Positions 1 through 12,439 of a stretch of 64,000 bases of DNA are shown one piece after another; position 1 is the stretch's first letter; every line of letters starts with the position of its first letter. The stretch is from Andreprevotia lacus DSM 23236. GTDB taxonomy: Bacteria > Pseudomonadota > Gammaproteobacteria > Burkholderiales > Chitinibacteraceae. The stretch is from positions 285,588 through 349,587 of the forward strand of contig NZ_FWXD01000001.1 in assembly GCF_900176275.1 (NCBI RefSeq), in the 5' to 3' direction. The notes below the pieces were generated by a model that had not been told where the DNA came from, made no database searches, and worked only from the letters and a program-made list of their open reading frames with translations. Both the position numbers and the translations under genes were made by a program.

Positions 1-345
1 GCAGCCATTGAGGACAACGAACGTTTGCAGCAGGTATTGGCCACCATGCAGCTCAGCTATCTGGTCAGCCGTCTCGACGATACCGATCAATGGGCGCACG
101 TATTGAGCTGGGGTGAGCAGCAGCGCATCGCACTGGCGCGTGCCCTGTTGCATCGTCCGGCGGTGCTGGTGCTGGATGAAGCGACTTCGGCCATCGACGA
201 AGCGACCGAGGCGGCCGTCTATCAAGCCGTGATCGACGCCTTGCCGGAGGGCGTGATCATCAGCGTGGCGCATCGCAGCACGCTGAAAGCCTTCCATGAT
301 CGCGTGCTCAACTGCCACGGCGATGGCCACTGGGCTTTGGCCTGA
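1..345 (+). CDS. ABC transporter, C-terminal part of the ATPase domain (partial, runs in from the left edge)
   Basis: The reading frame is open from the first base, so only the last 114 residues are present. They hold the ABC signature region ([16 protein letters not shown]), a Walker B ([12 protein letters not shown]) and the H-loop (SVAHRS). The LSWGEQQR form of the signature, in place of LSGGQ, is typical of the SbmA/YddA/ABCD-like exporters in which the ATPase is fused behind a membrane domain, so the missing N-terminal part probably carries about six membrane helices. Substrate cannot be told. The gene stops 43 bases before hemE on the same strand. Confidence 0.85.
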   Translation, partial: AAIEDNERLQQVLATMQLSYLVSRLDDTDQWAHVLSWGEQQRIALARALLHRPAVLVLDEATSAIDEATEAAVYQAVIDALPEGVIISVAHRSTLKAFHDRVLNCHGDGHWALA

Positions 346-388
346 TGATTTTTGCCGGTTCGCAGAACGGGCCGGCGTAGGAAAGAAA

Positions 389-1447
389 ATGACCGCACTG
401 AAAAACGATACCTTCCTGCGCGCACTGCTGCGCCAGCCCGTTGACTACACCCCCGTCTGGCTGATGCGCCAGGCTGGGCGCTATCTGCCCGAGTACCGTG
501 CGTCGCGCAAAACGGCTGGCTCGTTCATGGATTTGTGCAAGTCCAAGGAGTTTGCCACCGAAGTCACTTTGCAGCCGCTGGATCGTTTCCCGCTCGATGC
601 GGCCATCCTGTTCAGCGACATCCTCACCGTGCCGGATGCGATGGGCCTGGGTCTGTACTTTGCCGAGGGCGAGGGGCCGAAGTTCGAGCGCCCGCTTGTG
701 GATGAGGCCGCGATCAAGGCGCTGCGGGTGCCGGACATGGCCAGCTTGCAGTACGTGTTCGATGCCGTGGGCAGCATCCGCCGCGCGCTGGATGGCCGTG
801 TGCCGCTGATCGGTTTCTCCGGTTCGCCATTCACGCTGGCGTGCTACATGATCGAAGGCGGTGGCTCGGACACCTTCAGCAAGGTCAAGACCCTGATGTA
901 TGACCGCCCCGAGCTGCTGCACCACATCCTCGACATCAATGCGCAGGCAGTGACCCTGTACCTGAATGCGCAGATTGATGCCGGTGCGCAGGCGGTGCAG
1001 ATTTTCGATACCTGGGGCGGCGCGCTGGCCTTTGGCAAGTATCAGGAATTCTCGCTGTCCTATATGCAGCGCATCGTGGCCGGCCTCAAGCGCGAGGCCG
1101 ATGGTCGCCGTGTGCCGGTCATTCTGTTCACCAAGGGCGGTGGCCTGTGGCTGGAAGAACTGGCGGCCACTGGTTGTGATGCCCTAGGGCTGGACTGGAC
1201 GGTGGATCTGGGCGATGCCCGCCGCCGCGTGGGTGACAAGGTGGCGCTGCAGGGCAATTTCGACCCCAACGCATTGTTCGCCAAACCGGCGGCCATCGAG
1301 GCTGAAGTCGCCCGCTTGTTGAAAGCTTACGGTGGTGGCACGGGTCATGTGTTCAACCTCGGCCACGGCATCAGCCAGTTCACCAATCCCGAGCATGTAA
1401 CCGCCTTGGTCAATGCCGTTCATCGGTTCTCGGGTAAACAGGGCTAA
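389..1447 (+). CDS. hemE: uroporphyrinogen decarboxylase HemE
   Basis: Cytosolic haem-pathway enzyme that decarboxylates the four acetate side chains of uroporphyrinogen III to give coproporphyrinogen III. The 352-residue length is normal for the family. The N-terminal motif [12 protein letters not shown] (residues 26-37) carries the substrate-binding arginines, and the catalytic aspartate is in [12 protein letters not shown] (Asp77). The chosen ATG is preceded by AGGAAAG and starts at the conserved N-terminus; the frame is open further upstream, but that part overlaps the ABC gene and is not family-like. A strong hairpin follows the stop (1464-1488). Confidence 0.97.
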   Translation: MTALKNDTFLRALLRQPVDYTPVWLMRQAGRYLPEYRASRKTAGSFMDLCKSKEFATEVTLQPLDRFPLDAAILFSDILTVPDAMGLGLYFAEGEGPKFERPLVDEAAIKALRVPDMASLQYVFDAVGSIRRALDGRVPLIGFSGSPFTLACYMIEGGGSDTFSKVKTLMYDRPELLHHILDINAQAVTLYLNAQIDAGAQAVQIFDTWGGALAFGKYQEFSLSYMQRIVAGLKREADGRRVPVILFTKGGGLWLEELAATGCDALGLDWTVDLGDARRRVGDKVALQGNFDPNALFAKPAAIEAEVARLLKAYGGGTGHVFNLGHGISQFTNPEHVTALVNAVHRFSGKQG

Positions 1448-1769
1448 AAGTAAAAACTGCATGGGAACAAGGACTTGCACCTTGTTCCTCAAGCAAGCAC
1501 TTTAAAGTCTGCGCTAAGTTATGCACAGACTTGGAGCGTAAGAAAAATAGCTTGTCAATGCCGCCGCGCAGTGTTTGCTGATATAGCAGCAAAATGATCA
1601 AGTCTTTGATTTGTAAAGACTAAATTTTTCGGTTTAAAAAATAAGCAACTTAACTGCAATCAAGGCCACGCTTCGCTTCAGGGCAGATAATCGTGATTTG
1701 CCCACAAAATTATCCACAGCTTCTGTGGATCGTTCGTCTGTGAAGAAATCGTGAACTTATGCTTACGAC
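1448..1769. other. AT-rich hemE-priA gap with two consensus DnaA boxes and an IHF-like site
   Basis: No gene is seen in these 322 bases. They contain TTATGCACA (1519-1527) and TTATCCACA (1710-1718), both full matches to the DnaA-box consensus TTWTNCACA. Weaker boxes on the opposite strand lie at 1725-1733 (two mismatches) and 1739-1747 (one mismatch). A 12/13 match to the IHF consensus lies at 1596-1608, and an AT-rich run spans about 1600-1655. Further dyads: 1574-1580/1587-1593, 1601-1607/1615-1621 and 1712-1719/1723-1730. It may serve as the priA promoter, a DnaA-binding locus, or both. Confidence 0.5.
1464..1488. terminator. hairpin after hemE
   Basis: Perfect 9-bp stem (1464-1472 with 1480-1488) and a 7-base loop. 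It lies 17 bases after the hemE stop. There is no U-tract on the plus strand, so it is either a weak terminator or an mRNA-stabilising stem. Confidence 0.4.
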
Positions 1770-5716
<3,947 letters not shown>

Positions 5717-5756
5717 GCGCAGAACCCTGGCAGGTTCTGCCTGTGGCGATCTGAAA

Positions 5757-5789
5757 AAAACGGCCATGGGCATGCACCATGGCCGTTTT
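5757..5789. terminator. bidirectional terminator between argS and the convergent kelch gene
   Basis: A 13-bp perfect stem (5757-5769 with 5777-5789) with a 7-base loop, starting with a run of A and ending with TTTT, so it can end transcription from both sides. It sits between argS and the convergent gene that ends at 5802. Confidence 0.85.
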
Positions 5790-5801
5790 GCATTGCAGGA
5801 T

Positions 5802-8618
5802 TTAGTAGGTATTCAGCTTCAAACTGTAGTTGCCGATGATCCGCTGCAGATATGACGTTACTTCAATCACATAGGTGCCACTGATGCTGGCAGGGAGAGT
5901 GAAGCTGCCCGCACCTGGTGGAATGCGCGAATTGCCATTCAGCCCGCTGCCGATGTCATCGTCATTGCTGGCGATCACGATGCCATTCGGGTCCTTCAGG
6001 TACAGATAAGTGTCGAAACCGCCATTGAGCTGGATGCTGATAGCCTGGCCCGCCGTGGCGTAAAAACTGTGGCGATTGGTGAAGTAGCTACTGCCGCGTG
6101 CGCCCGCCGTGCACGATGAGTACGACAAGGAACCGCTCTGTGCGATGCCTGGGCGTATTTCGACAGGCAGGCATGCGGCCGGCTGGCTGCTTGCCGCCTG
6201 ATTGATCGTGATATTCAGACCTGCCGCTGCCAGTATGGCGCTGCGGGCGGGGCCATCGTTGGGCGCTACGCTGTATTTCAGGGAGATTTGCCCCACATTG
6301 CTGGCTGGGGAGGTGAGCGTAATCCAGCCAGGCAAAGCACCGACCGTCCAGCTGCAGCTATTGCTTGCATAAATGAAAATCGACTGGGTGTCGCCCTGGC
6401 TGTTTGCGGTTGCCGGCGCCGCACCGCTGGTGGACCCGACGCAGCCCACGGAGAGTCCGGCCGGTTGCGATACGGTGTAGTTGCTGCCGCCAATTTGCAG
6501 CGTGGCGACGCGCGGGCTGGCGCTGTTGGTATTCGGTGCGACGGTATAGTTGAACACACCGTTGCCATTGCCACTGGCGCTGCCCGTCGGGGTAAGCCAG
6601 TCGGGCAGGCCGGTAGCCGTCCAGCTGCAACCTGCTGTAGCCGAGACATTGACGCTACCCGGCCCACCGGCAGCCGCAAAGTTCTGGGTCGAAGTCGACA
6701 GCAATGGCTGAGAACACGCCGAAGCAGCAGCTTGGGAAACGGTGTAATTCTGCCCGGCAATGGCAAGTGTTGCGCTGCGCGCCGCGCCGGAATTGCTGGC
6801 CAGGGTAAAACTGATCTGGGCGCCACCGCTACCCGCAAGCGGGCTGACGGTGACCCAAGCCGGAACGCCGGTAACGCTCCACGTGCAACCACTGGCAACG
6901 GTCAAGGCAACATTGCCGCTGACGGTGGCTGGACCAAAACTGGCGCTGTTGCTCGACAGGGTAGGGGTGCAGCTTGGTGCTGCGGCTGCCTGGGTTACGG
7001 TAAAGCTCAGGCCGGCAATCTGAAGCCAGGCGATCCGCGCATCCCCGCTGTTTGGCGCTACGGTAAAGCTGAGCGTTGCGCTGCCATTGCCTGCCGTTTG
7101 GGATGTGCTGATCCAGGCAGGAATATTGGTGACAGACCAATTGGTGCCGGCCGGCACGCTGACGCTGATATTGCCGCTGCCCCCGGCTGCAGTGAATGCC
7201 TGCGAGGCGGGCGTCATGGCTGCGGTGTTGGTGCCCAGGTTCTGGTTGATTGATACGGCGCTTTCATTGACGAATAGCGTAGCGCCCCGGCCAATCTGAT
7301 TGGGTGGCGGGGTAAAGCTTGCAACGTTGAATGTAACGATGCCATTGCCGCTGCCCATGCCGCTGCCGGTAATGCTGAGCCAGCCTGAGGGGCGGTTCAC
7401 AGACCACAGGCAGTTGGCAGGCAAAGTAACGGTAAACGACCCCGGGCCCCCACTTTGCGGGAACAGCAGCGATGCAGGATTGGTTGCATTGCTGATCAGG
7501 CCACATGCGGGGCTGAACCATTCCGCGGTGGCCGCGAGACTGCTGGAGCTACTGCCGGTGATGAGTATGGCATCGCCAGTACCCAGCACGGTTGCAATGC
7601 CCCAGTTGCGCGAGCTGGTGGTGCCGGTCTGCTGCCAGCTGTTGCTTTGCGGGTTATAAAGCTCGGCGCTGGTTTGTGTGACATAGCTTGAATTCCAGCC
7701 GCCAGTGACCAGGACGCTGCCGTCTGCCAGCAACGACGCCTGGTGAGTGCTGCGGGGTGTCTGCATGACCGGGCCCGCACTGAACGTGTTGCTGACCGGA
7801 TCAAATAGCTCGGTGCCGGACGGGAAGGTGCTACTTGCGTTACCGCCTGCGATCAGGACCTTGCCGCTCTTGAGCAGCGTGGCGCTTGCGTACGCACGAG
7901 CTGACAGCATGGAACCGGTATATGCCCAGGTGCCGCTGCCCGGTGTCCAGAGCTCTGCGCTTGCGGTTGTGCCGCCGATGCCGAGGGCGCCCCCTGCGAC
8001 CAGAACCCGATCGTCGGCCAGTACCGTGGCAGCGAATTGGTCGCGTGCCGTCTGCAGTGAGCCGCTGGCTGCAAAGCTGCCGGTGGCCGGGTCATAGATT
8101 TCGGTGCTCTGGATCGAGCTGCCACCACCCACCACCAGTACTTTGCCGCTACTGAGCAACAGCACGACTGGGCTCCGTCGCGCAGTCAACATAGAGCCTG
8201 TTGGCGTCCAGCTACCGGTAGCAGGATCGTACAGCTCTGCACTCTTGAGTGTAACCGACTGACCGTTGATATAGCCCAGGCCGCCGAGTACAAGTACGCG
8301 ACCATCATTCAGGCGAATGGCCGCGTGGCCGCTGCGGGCGGTTTGCAAGCTACCGGTAGGGGAGAAGGTGTACGTTGCCGGCGCGTAGCGCTCTGCCGTT
8401 GCGGTCATGCTGCTCAAGCTGCCACTGGCGGTATCGCCCCCGGCAACCAGCACACTGCCGTCGGCGAGCAGGGTTGCTGTCTGTGATGAACGAGGTGTCT
8501 GCATATTGCCGACCATCGCACTTGCCAGGGCCAGCGGCAGCCAACAGGACAACACCAGTGCACCCAGCAGGCGCATGAGCCAGCTGCTAGGGCTGGCTGA
8601 TTTAAACGTTGTTTTCAA
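5802..8618 (-). CDS. large secreted kelch / BACON-like / PPC-domain protein
   Basis: A 938-residue exported protein of unknown target. Residues 1-33 form a signal peptide with a hydrophobic core and an ALA-type cleavage site. Residues of about 35-370 hold six or so kelch-like units (pattern LADGSVLVAGG ... AELYDPATGSW), expected to form a beta-propeller. Next come five roughly 85-residue BACON-like Ig-fold units, each with a C-x-W-x-V or NWSV start and ending in a FTVTQ / YTVSQ-like strand. The last 130 residues resemble a pre-peptidase C-terminal (PPC) domain (SGTYVIEVTSY). The start codon is TTG, set by GGGAGG seven bases upstream. A carbohydrate- or surface-binding role is inference. It is alone between a terminator and an AT-rich promoter region. 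Confidence 0.85.
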   Translation of the reverse strand: MKTTFKSASPSSWLMRLLGALVLSCWLPLALASAMVGNMQTPRSSQTATLLADGSVLVAGGDTASGSLSSMTATAERYAPATYTFSPTGSLQTARSGHAAIRLNDGRVLVLGGLGYINGQSVTLKSAELYDPATGSWTPTGSMLTARRSPVVLLLSSGKVLVVGGGSSIQSTEIYDPATGSFAASGSLQTARDQFAATVLADDRVLVAGGALGIGGTTASAELWTPGSGTWAYTGSMLSARAYASATLLKSGKVLIAGGNASSTFPSGTELFDPVSNTFSAGPVMQTPRSTHQASLLADGSVLVTGGWNSSYVTQTSAELYNPQSNSWQQTGTTSSRNWGIATVLGTGDAILITGSSSSSLAATAEWFSPACGLISNATNPASLLFPQSGGPGSFTVTLPANCLWSVNRPSGWLSITGSGMGSGNGIVTFNVASFTPPPNQIGRGATLFVNESAVSINQNLGTNTAAMTPASQAFTAAGGSGNISVSVPAGTNWSVTNIPAWISTSQTAGNGSATLSFTVAPNSGDARIAWLQIAGLSFTVTQAAAAPSCTPTLSSNSASFGPATVSGNVALTVASGCTWSVTGVPAWVTVSPLAGSGGAQISFTLASNSGAARSATLAIAGQNYTVSQAAASACSQPLLSTSTQNFAAAGGPGSVNVSATAGCSWTATGLPDWLTPTGSASGNGNGVFNYTVAPNTNSASPRVATLQIGGSNYTVSQPAGLSVGCVGSTSGAAPATANSQGDTQSIFIYASNSCSWTVGALPGWITLTSPASNVGQISLKYSVAPNDGPARSAILAAAGLNITINQAASSQPAACLPVEIRPGIAQSGSLSYSSCTAGARGSSYFTNRHSFYATAGQAISIQLNGGFDTYLYLKDPNGIVIASNDDDIGSGLNGNSRIPPGAGSFTLPASISGTYVIEVTSYLQRIIGNYSLKLNTY

Positions 8619-9129
8619 AGGTTACCTCCCTGAAGGAGCGCGAAAACGGAATATTTTCACGCAATGTCATAAAATATTATAAATTTGTTTAAATTTTGAA
8701 ATTTTGTAGTAAATTTATTGAAATTATGAGTGATTTTTCTTGGGTGCGCATCAGATAAATGCGTTTGGCATATCTGCCGGTGTGCCGCGATCAAGGCTCT
8801 TAAAGGCTCGGCCGGGAGGGCGCAAGCATTGTCAGCGGCTTGCTCGGGAGGGGACAGGGGAGGCGCGTTGAATGGGGCGTTTACGCTGATGTGGCGGTTG
8901 AGACCAAGATAAAGCTGCCAAGGTAACGCTTTGGCGTAACCGATACGGCTTTCGCTTACGGCAACGGGTACGCCGTCACCTTCGCAGGAGCAATTCAGGC
9001 CTGCGGCTTGTTTCAGCGGCTGATGCGGTGTGCCTGCTTGTAGATAGCCGCGATGCTTGGGCATGTGCGATATCGCAGCCAAAAAAAATGACTACCCCGG
9101 GGCAGCCATTCTTTTGTTGGCGCACGCCA
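8619..9129. other. gap upstream of the kelch gene, no convincing gene
   Basis: About 510 bases. The part next to the kelch gene (8650-8745) is very AT-rich and probably holds its promoter. The remainder is GC-richer and has only an open frame on the minus strand with an unlikely composition and no ribosome-binding site. Nothing else was recognised. Confidence 0.4.
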
Positions 9130-9474
9130 TCACTCAATGATGTCCCGCCCATAACCGCCATGTGCCATCGGCAGCACGCTGCATACCAGCGCCGTTTTGC
9201 TGCCTTTGCTGTCCATGCTGATCAGCACATCGCGTTGCTCGGCATAGTCCTCGCCCTTGCGCAGCTCGTCTGCCGTCTTGTGCGTGCGCTTGATCTGCGC
9301 CTGCAGCCGCGCCTGGTCGATGTGGAGGTCGGGGCATTTCTTCTGCGCAAAATCGACCGATGCCAAAGTACTGCCGATCTGCGCCTGGATGGCATCCAGC
9401 TCGGTGACCTCGGCCAGCGCGGGCAGGGCTGCGGCGGCCAGCAACAGGGGGGTGAATGTGTGGGCGATACGCAT
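9130..9474 (-). CDS. small exported protein of unknown function
   Basis: 114 residues. The first 20 or so form a clear signal peptide (MRIAHTFTPLLLAAAALPALA), so the mature protein is periplasmic or secreted. The mature part is charged, mainly helical in character, and has two cysteines, one in QKKCPDL and one in ALVCSVL, which could form a disulfide. The ATG at 9474 was chosen because AGGAG lies seven bases upstream; a longer frame upstream lacks a signal peptide at its start. Family not recognised. It is divergent from the deacetylase gene at 9613. Confidence 0.7.
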   Translation of the reverse strand: MRIAHTFTPLLLAAAALPALAEVTELDAIQAQIGSTLASVDFAQKKCPDLHIDQARLQAQIKRTHKTADELRKGEDYAEQRDVLISMDSKGSKTALVCSVLPMAHGGYGRDIIE

Positions 9475-9612
9475 GCTTGCTCCTGCAGGATGGCCCGTCA
9501 GTAAAAAAGCAAACCGCCTTCCCGTCAAGCTGCACAGCACCGTTGCATGCCAACTGGTTGCTTTCAATTTGCTGGCATATAGTTAAGCAATAAACTGACT
9601 ATAACTCGCTTG

Positions 9613-10566
9613 ATGATGAAACTTGCTGTTGCCCTCTGCTGTGCGCTGTTTGCCCTGCCTGCTGTTGCCACCCCACTCAGTGAATGTCTCGGCTATCAGC
9701 CCGAGGACAAGGTGCTCATCGTCAACGCCGACGATGTCGGCATGCACCCGGCGCTGGACGCCGCCGCCTTCAAGCTGATCGACAAGGGGTTGATCCAGGA
9801 CATCTCGATGATGCCGCCCACCCCCAACTTTGCCAACGCCGCCGCTATGGCCAAGGCGCGTGGCATGGCGGTGGGCGTGCACCTCACCCTCACCAATGAA
9901 TGGCAGGACAAACAACCGTGGGGCGCCGTGCTGCCCAAAAGCGCAGTGCCATCGCTCTACAATCCCAAGGGGTACTTGTGGGCCACGGTGGAAGAGCTGG
10001 CGCAGCACGCCAAGCCCGATGAAGTGCACAAGGAACTGCTGGCGCAGATCGCCAAGGTGAAGGCAGCCGGGCTGACCATCAGCCATCTGGATGCACACAT
10101 GATTTTCCCCAGCGGCAGCCCGGTACTGGCTGATCTCTATTTTGGCCTGGCAGCAGAAACGGGCCTGCCGGTGCTGGCCCAGTTCGGCGGCCTGCCCTAT
10201 GCCCGGCAACTACAGCTTACCCGTGATTTGCAGCGGGGCGGCATCCTCACCCCCGATACTTTCACCATGCTCTATGATCCGGCCAAGCGCCTGCCCGGCC
10301 AGCGCTACGACGGCTATGACCGCGTGCTGGCGCAACTGCCGCCCGGCATCAACCACCTGATCATTCATCCGGCCGAGGACAGCGCCAGTGCACGGGCGGC
10401 GATTGCGGATTTGAATTTGAGGTTGGCGGATTTTGCGGTGTGGAATGGAGTGCAGGTGCAGAAACTGATACAGGAAAAAGCGCTCAAACTAAGCGATTTC
10501 CGCCCTTTGCTGCATGCGGCGCAAAGCCCCGTGGGCGGCAAAGGCAAGCGGTGTGGACAAGAGTGA
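9613..10566 (+). CDS. exported ChbG/YdjC-family carbohydrate deacetylase
   Basis: 317 residues. The YdjC/ChbG family removes acetyl groups from N-acetylated oligosaccharides such as chitobiose using a metal held by Asp and His residues. Seen: the N-terminal NADDVGMHPA (metal Asp), GVHLTLTNEW (metal His) and ISHLDAHM (metal His). Unlike the usual cytosolic enzyme, this one begins with a signal-like stretch (about 20 residues, ending PAVAT), suggesting periplasmic action. The start lies among clustered TTG/ATG/ATG codons at 9610-9618; ATG 9613 was chosen. The substrate is not shown by the sequence. The methyltransferase gene follows four bases after the stop. Confidence 0.88.
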   Translation: MMKLAVALCCALFALPAVATPLSECLGYQPEDKVLIVNADDVGMHPALDAAAFKLIDKGLIQDISMMPPTPNFANAAAMAKARGMAVGVHLTLTNEWQDKQPWGAVLPKSAVPSLYNPKGYLWATVEELAQHAKPDEVHKELLAQIAKVKAAGLTISHLDAHMIFPSGSPVLADLYFGLAAETGLPVLAQFGGLPYARQLQLTRDLQRGGILTPDTFTMLYDPAKRLPGQRYDGYDRVLAQLPPGINHLIIHPAEDSASARAAIADLNLRLADFAVWNGVQVQKLIQEKALKLSDFRPLLHAAQSPVGGKGKRCGQE

Positions 10567-10570
10567 TTGC

Positions 10571-11197
10571 ATGATGGATTTGCTACAAGACGATGTTCCA
10601 AGCCCGGTTGATCTGCGGCTGATGGATGATGCCAGCGAGTGGGCTGCGACTGCCATGGTCAAGCGCCCGTGGCGCTGCGAGTTCTTTGCTGCTTTTGCTT
10701 CTGTACTCAAGGTGTCGACATCACCGGTTGGCCGTGTGCTTGAGCTGGGTTCCGGGCCGGGTTTCCTGGCTGAACATCTGCTCAATGAAATGCCGTCGCT
10801 GGCCTGTGTAGCGCTCGATTTTTCTCCCGCCATGCACAAGCTTGCGCGTGAGCGCTTGGGGGCGCTTGCTACACGGGTGCAATTTGTCGAACGCAGCTTC
10901 AAGGAGCCGGAATGGACACAGGGCCTGGGCTTGTTTGATGCGATTGTCACCAATCAGGCCGTACACGAGTTACGACACAAGCGCCATGCGCGGGAGTTGC
11001 ATACTCAAGCGAGGAGCTTGCTTGTCCCCGGTGGCATATATCTGGTGTGCGATCACTTTGCAGGCGACAACGGGATGAAGAACGACCAGTTGTACATGAC
11101 GGTCGCCGAGCAGCGTGATGCGTTGACGAATGCGGGTTTTTGCCACGTCGAGCAGGTGCTGTTGCAAGGTGGTTTGGTACTGCATCGGGCGATTTGA
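10571..11197 (+). CDS. class I SAM-dependent methyltransferase
   Basis: 208 residues with a Rossmann-type methyltransferase fold. Motif I is VLELGSGPGFLAE, which binds S-adenosylmethionine. Motif II holds ALDFSPAM with the acidic residue that contacts the ribose, and FDAIVTNQAVHEL resembles motif IV. It is a small-molecule or lipid methyltransferase type; the substrate is unknown. The ATG at 10571 follows the deacetylase stop by four bases, so the two are probably co-transcribed, although no functional link is obvious. The stop overlaps a possible start of the next small gene. Confidence 0.85.
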   Translation: MMDLLQDDVPSPVDLRLMDDASEWAATAMVKRPWRCEFFAAFASVLKVSTSPVGRVLELGSGPGFLAEHLLNEMPSLACVALDFSPAMHKLARERLGALATRVQFVERSFKEPEWTQGLGLFDAIVTNQAVHELRHKRHARELHTQARSLLVPGGIYLVCDHFAGDNGMKNDQLYMTVAEQRDALTNAGFCHVEQVLLQGGLVLHRAI

Positions 11198-11412
11198 AGG
11201 TGGGCGACCCTATAGGCAAGGATGTGGCACAAGCCTGCGATATCAATGGCAAGCCAGTGCTTGCCGGTTCATCGATCCGGTTGCTGAAGCTTGGTGCTGA
11301 TGTGTTTGCACCGCTTTCCGACAAGGAAATTGGTGAACTGCGTTCAATGATCGGAGAGGTGTTTGTGGTCTATGAAATAGACCTGCATGGACATGCGTGG
11401 ATCGAGAAATGA
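11194..11412 (+). CDS. small protein of unknown function
   Basis: 72 residues if it starts at the TTG that overlaps the methyltransferase stop by four bases; GTG at 11200 is the alternative. The protein reads as a soluble, balanced sequence (KVGDPIGKDVAQACDINGK near the start, ending YEIDLHGHAWIEK), which argues for a real gene, but no family was recognised. The ribosome-binding site is weak, so expression probably depends on coupling to the upstream gene. The stretch from 11413 to 11501 has only a 22-codon open frame. Confidence 0.55.
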   Translation: MKVGDPIGKDVAQACDINGKPVLAGSSIRLLKLGADVFAPLSDKEIGELRSMIGEVFVVYEIDLHGHAWIEK

Positions 11413-11501
11413 TGGGAGCGCAATGGCGTGATGACGATCAATCATTCATTGGCGTTGATGGCAGATGAAATGGAGCTGGTTGATCCTGCACCTTGATAGC
11501 T

Positions 11502-11527
11502 AAAAAGCCACGCATCAGCGTGGCTTT
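11502..11527 (-). terminator. terminator of glnB
   Basis: A 10-bp perfect stem (11504-11513 with 11518-11527), 4-base loop, followed on the minus strand by a run of five T. It lies 20 bases after the glnB stop. Confidence 0.85.
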
Positions 11528-11546
11528 CTTTCATTCAAGCAGCCAA

Positions 11547-11962
<416 letters not shown>

Positions 11963-11981
11963 AGATTGCCTGTGCGGCTGA

Positions 11982-12341
11982 TTACTTCTTGGCCGGCTTG
12001 GCAGCAGGTGCGCTGGCCTTCGGTGCTGCGGTCGGTGCCGCCTTGGCCGGGGCGCTGGCCTTGCCAGCCGGTGCCGGGGCTGCGCCCTTGCCGCCGACGG
12101 TGATTTCCGGGGCAATCTTCTTGAAGGTGCCACCCTTGATGCCCGGCACTTGCTGGATGTCTTCAGCAGTCTTGAATGCGCCGTGTGCAGTGCGGTAGTC
12201 GATGATGGCCTTGGCCTTGGCCGGGCCGATGCCCTTGATGGCTTCAAGCTGTTGCTGGTTGGCGGTGTTAATATCCACCGCGGCGAGGGCGCTGCCCATC
12301 AGTGCGAAGACGCTGAACAGTGCGACGAGCCATTTTTTCAT
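11982..12341 (-). CDS. exported ComEA-like helix-hairpin-helix DNA-binding protein
   Basis: 119 residues. A signal peptide (about 1-21, ending GSALA) is followed by a helix-hairpin-helix pair: VDINTANQQQLEAIKGIG and IQQVPGIKGGTFKKI. This is the fold of ComEA, the periplasmic protein that binds incoming DNA in natural transformation. The last 40 residues are a low-complexity Ala/Pro/Lys tail, which may be disordered and could add DNA contact. The start at 12341 follows GGGAG. No other competence genes are nearby, so a role in transformation is inference from the family. Confidence 0.88.
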   Translation of the reverse strand: MKKWLVALFSVFALMGSALAAVDINTANQQQLEAIKGIGPAKAKAIIDYRTAHGAFKTAEDIQQVPGIKGGTFKKIAPEITVGGKGAAPAPAGKASAPAKAAPTAAPKASAPAAKPAKK

Positions 12342-12439
12342 GATGTATCTCCCGGAATATGTGCGTGGTGGCGCCGGCAGCAGCGCCGACGGCATCACTA
12401 TAGCAAGCTCCGTTCATTTGTCAGATTAAATTCAGTTTC

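Noticed and set aside
1448..1769. Calling the hemE-priA gap the chromosomal origin
   Set aside because: dnaA is not in view, GC skew could not be assessed, and two DnaA boxes can occur in promoters; reported only as a lead.
8657..9082. Open frame of 141 codons on the minus strand upstream of the kelch gene
   Set aside because: No ribosome-binding site, the end is in the AT-rich promoter region, and the translated sequence looks non-coding.
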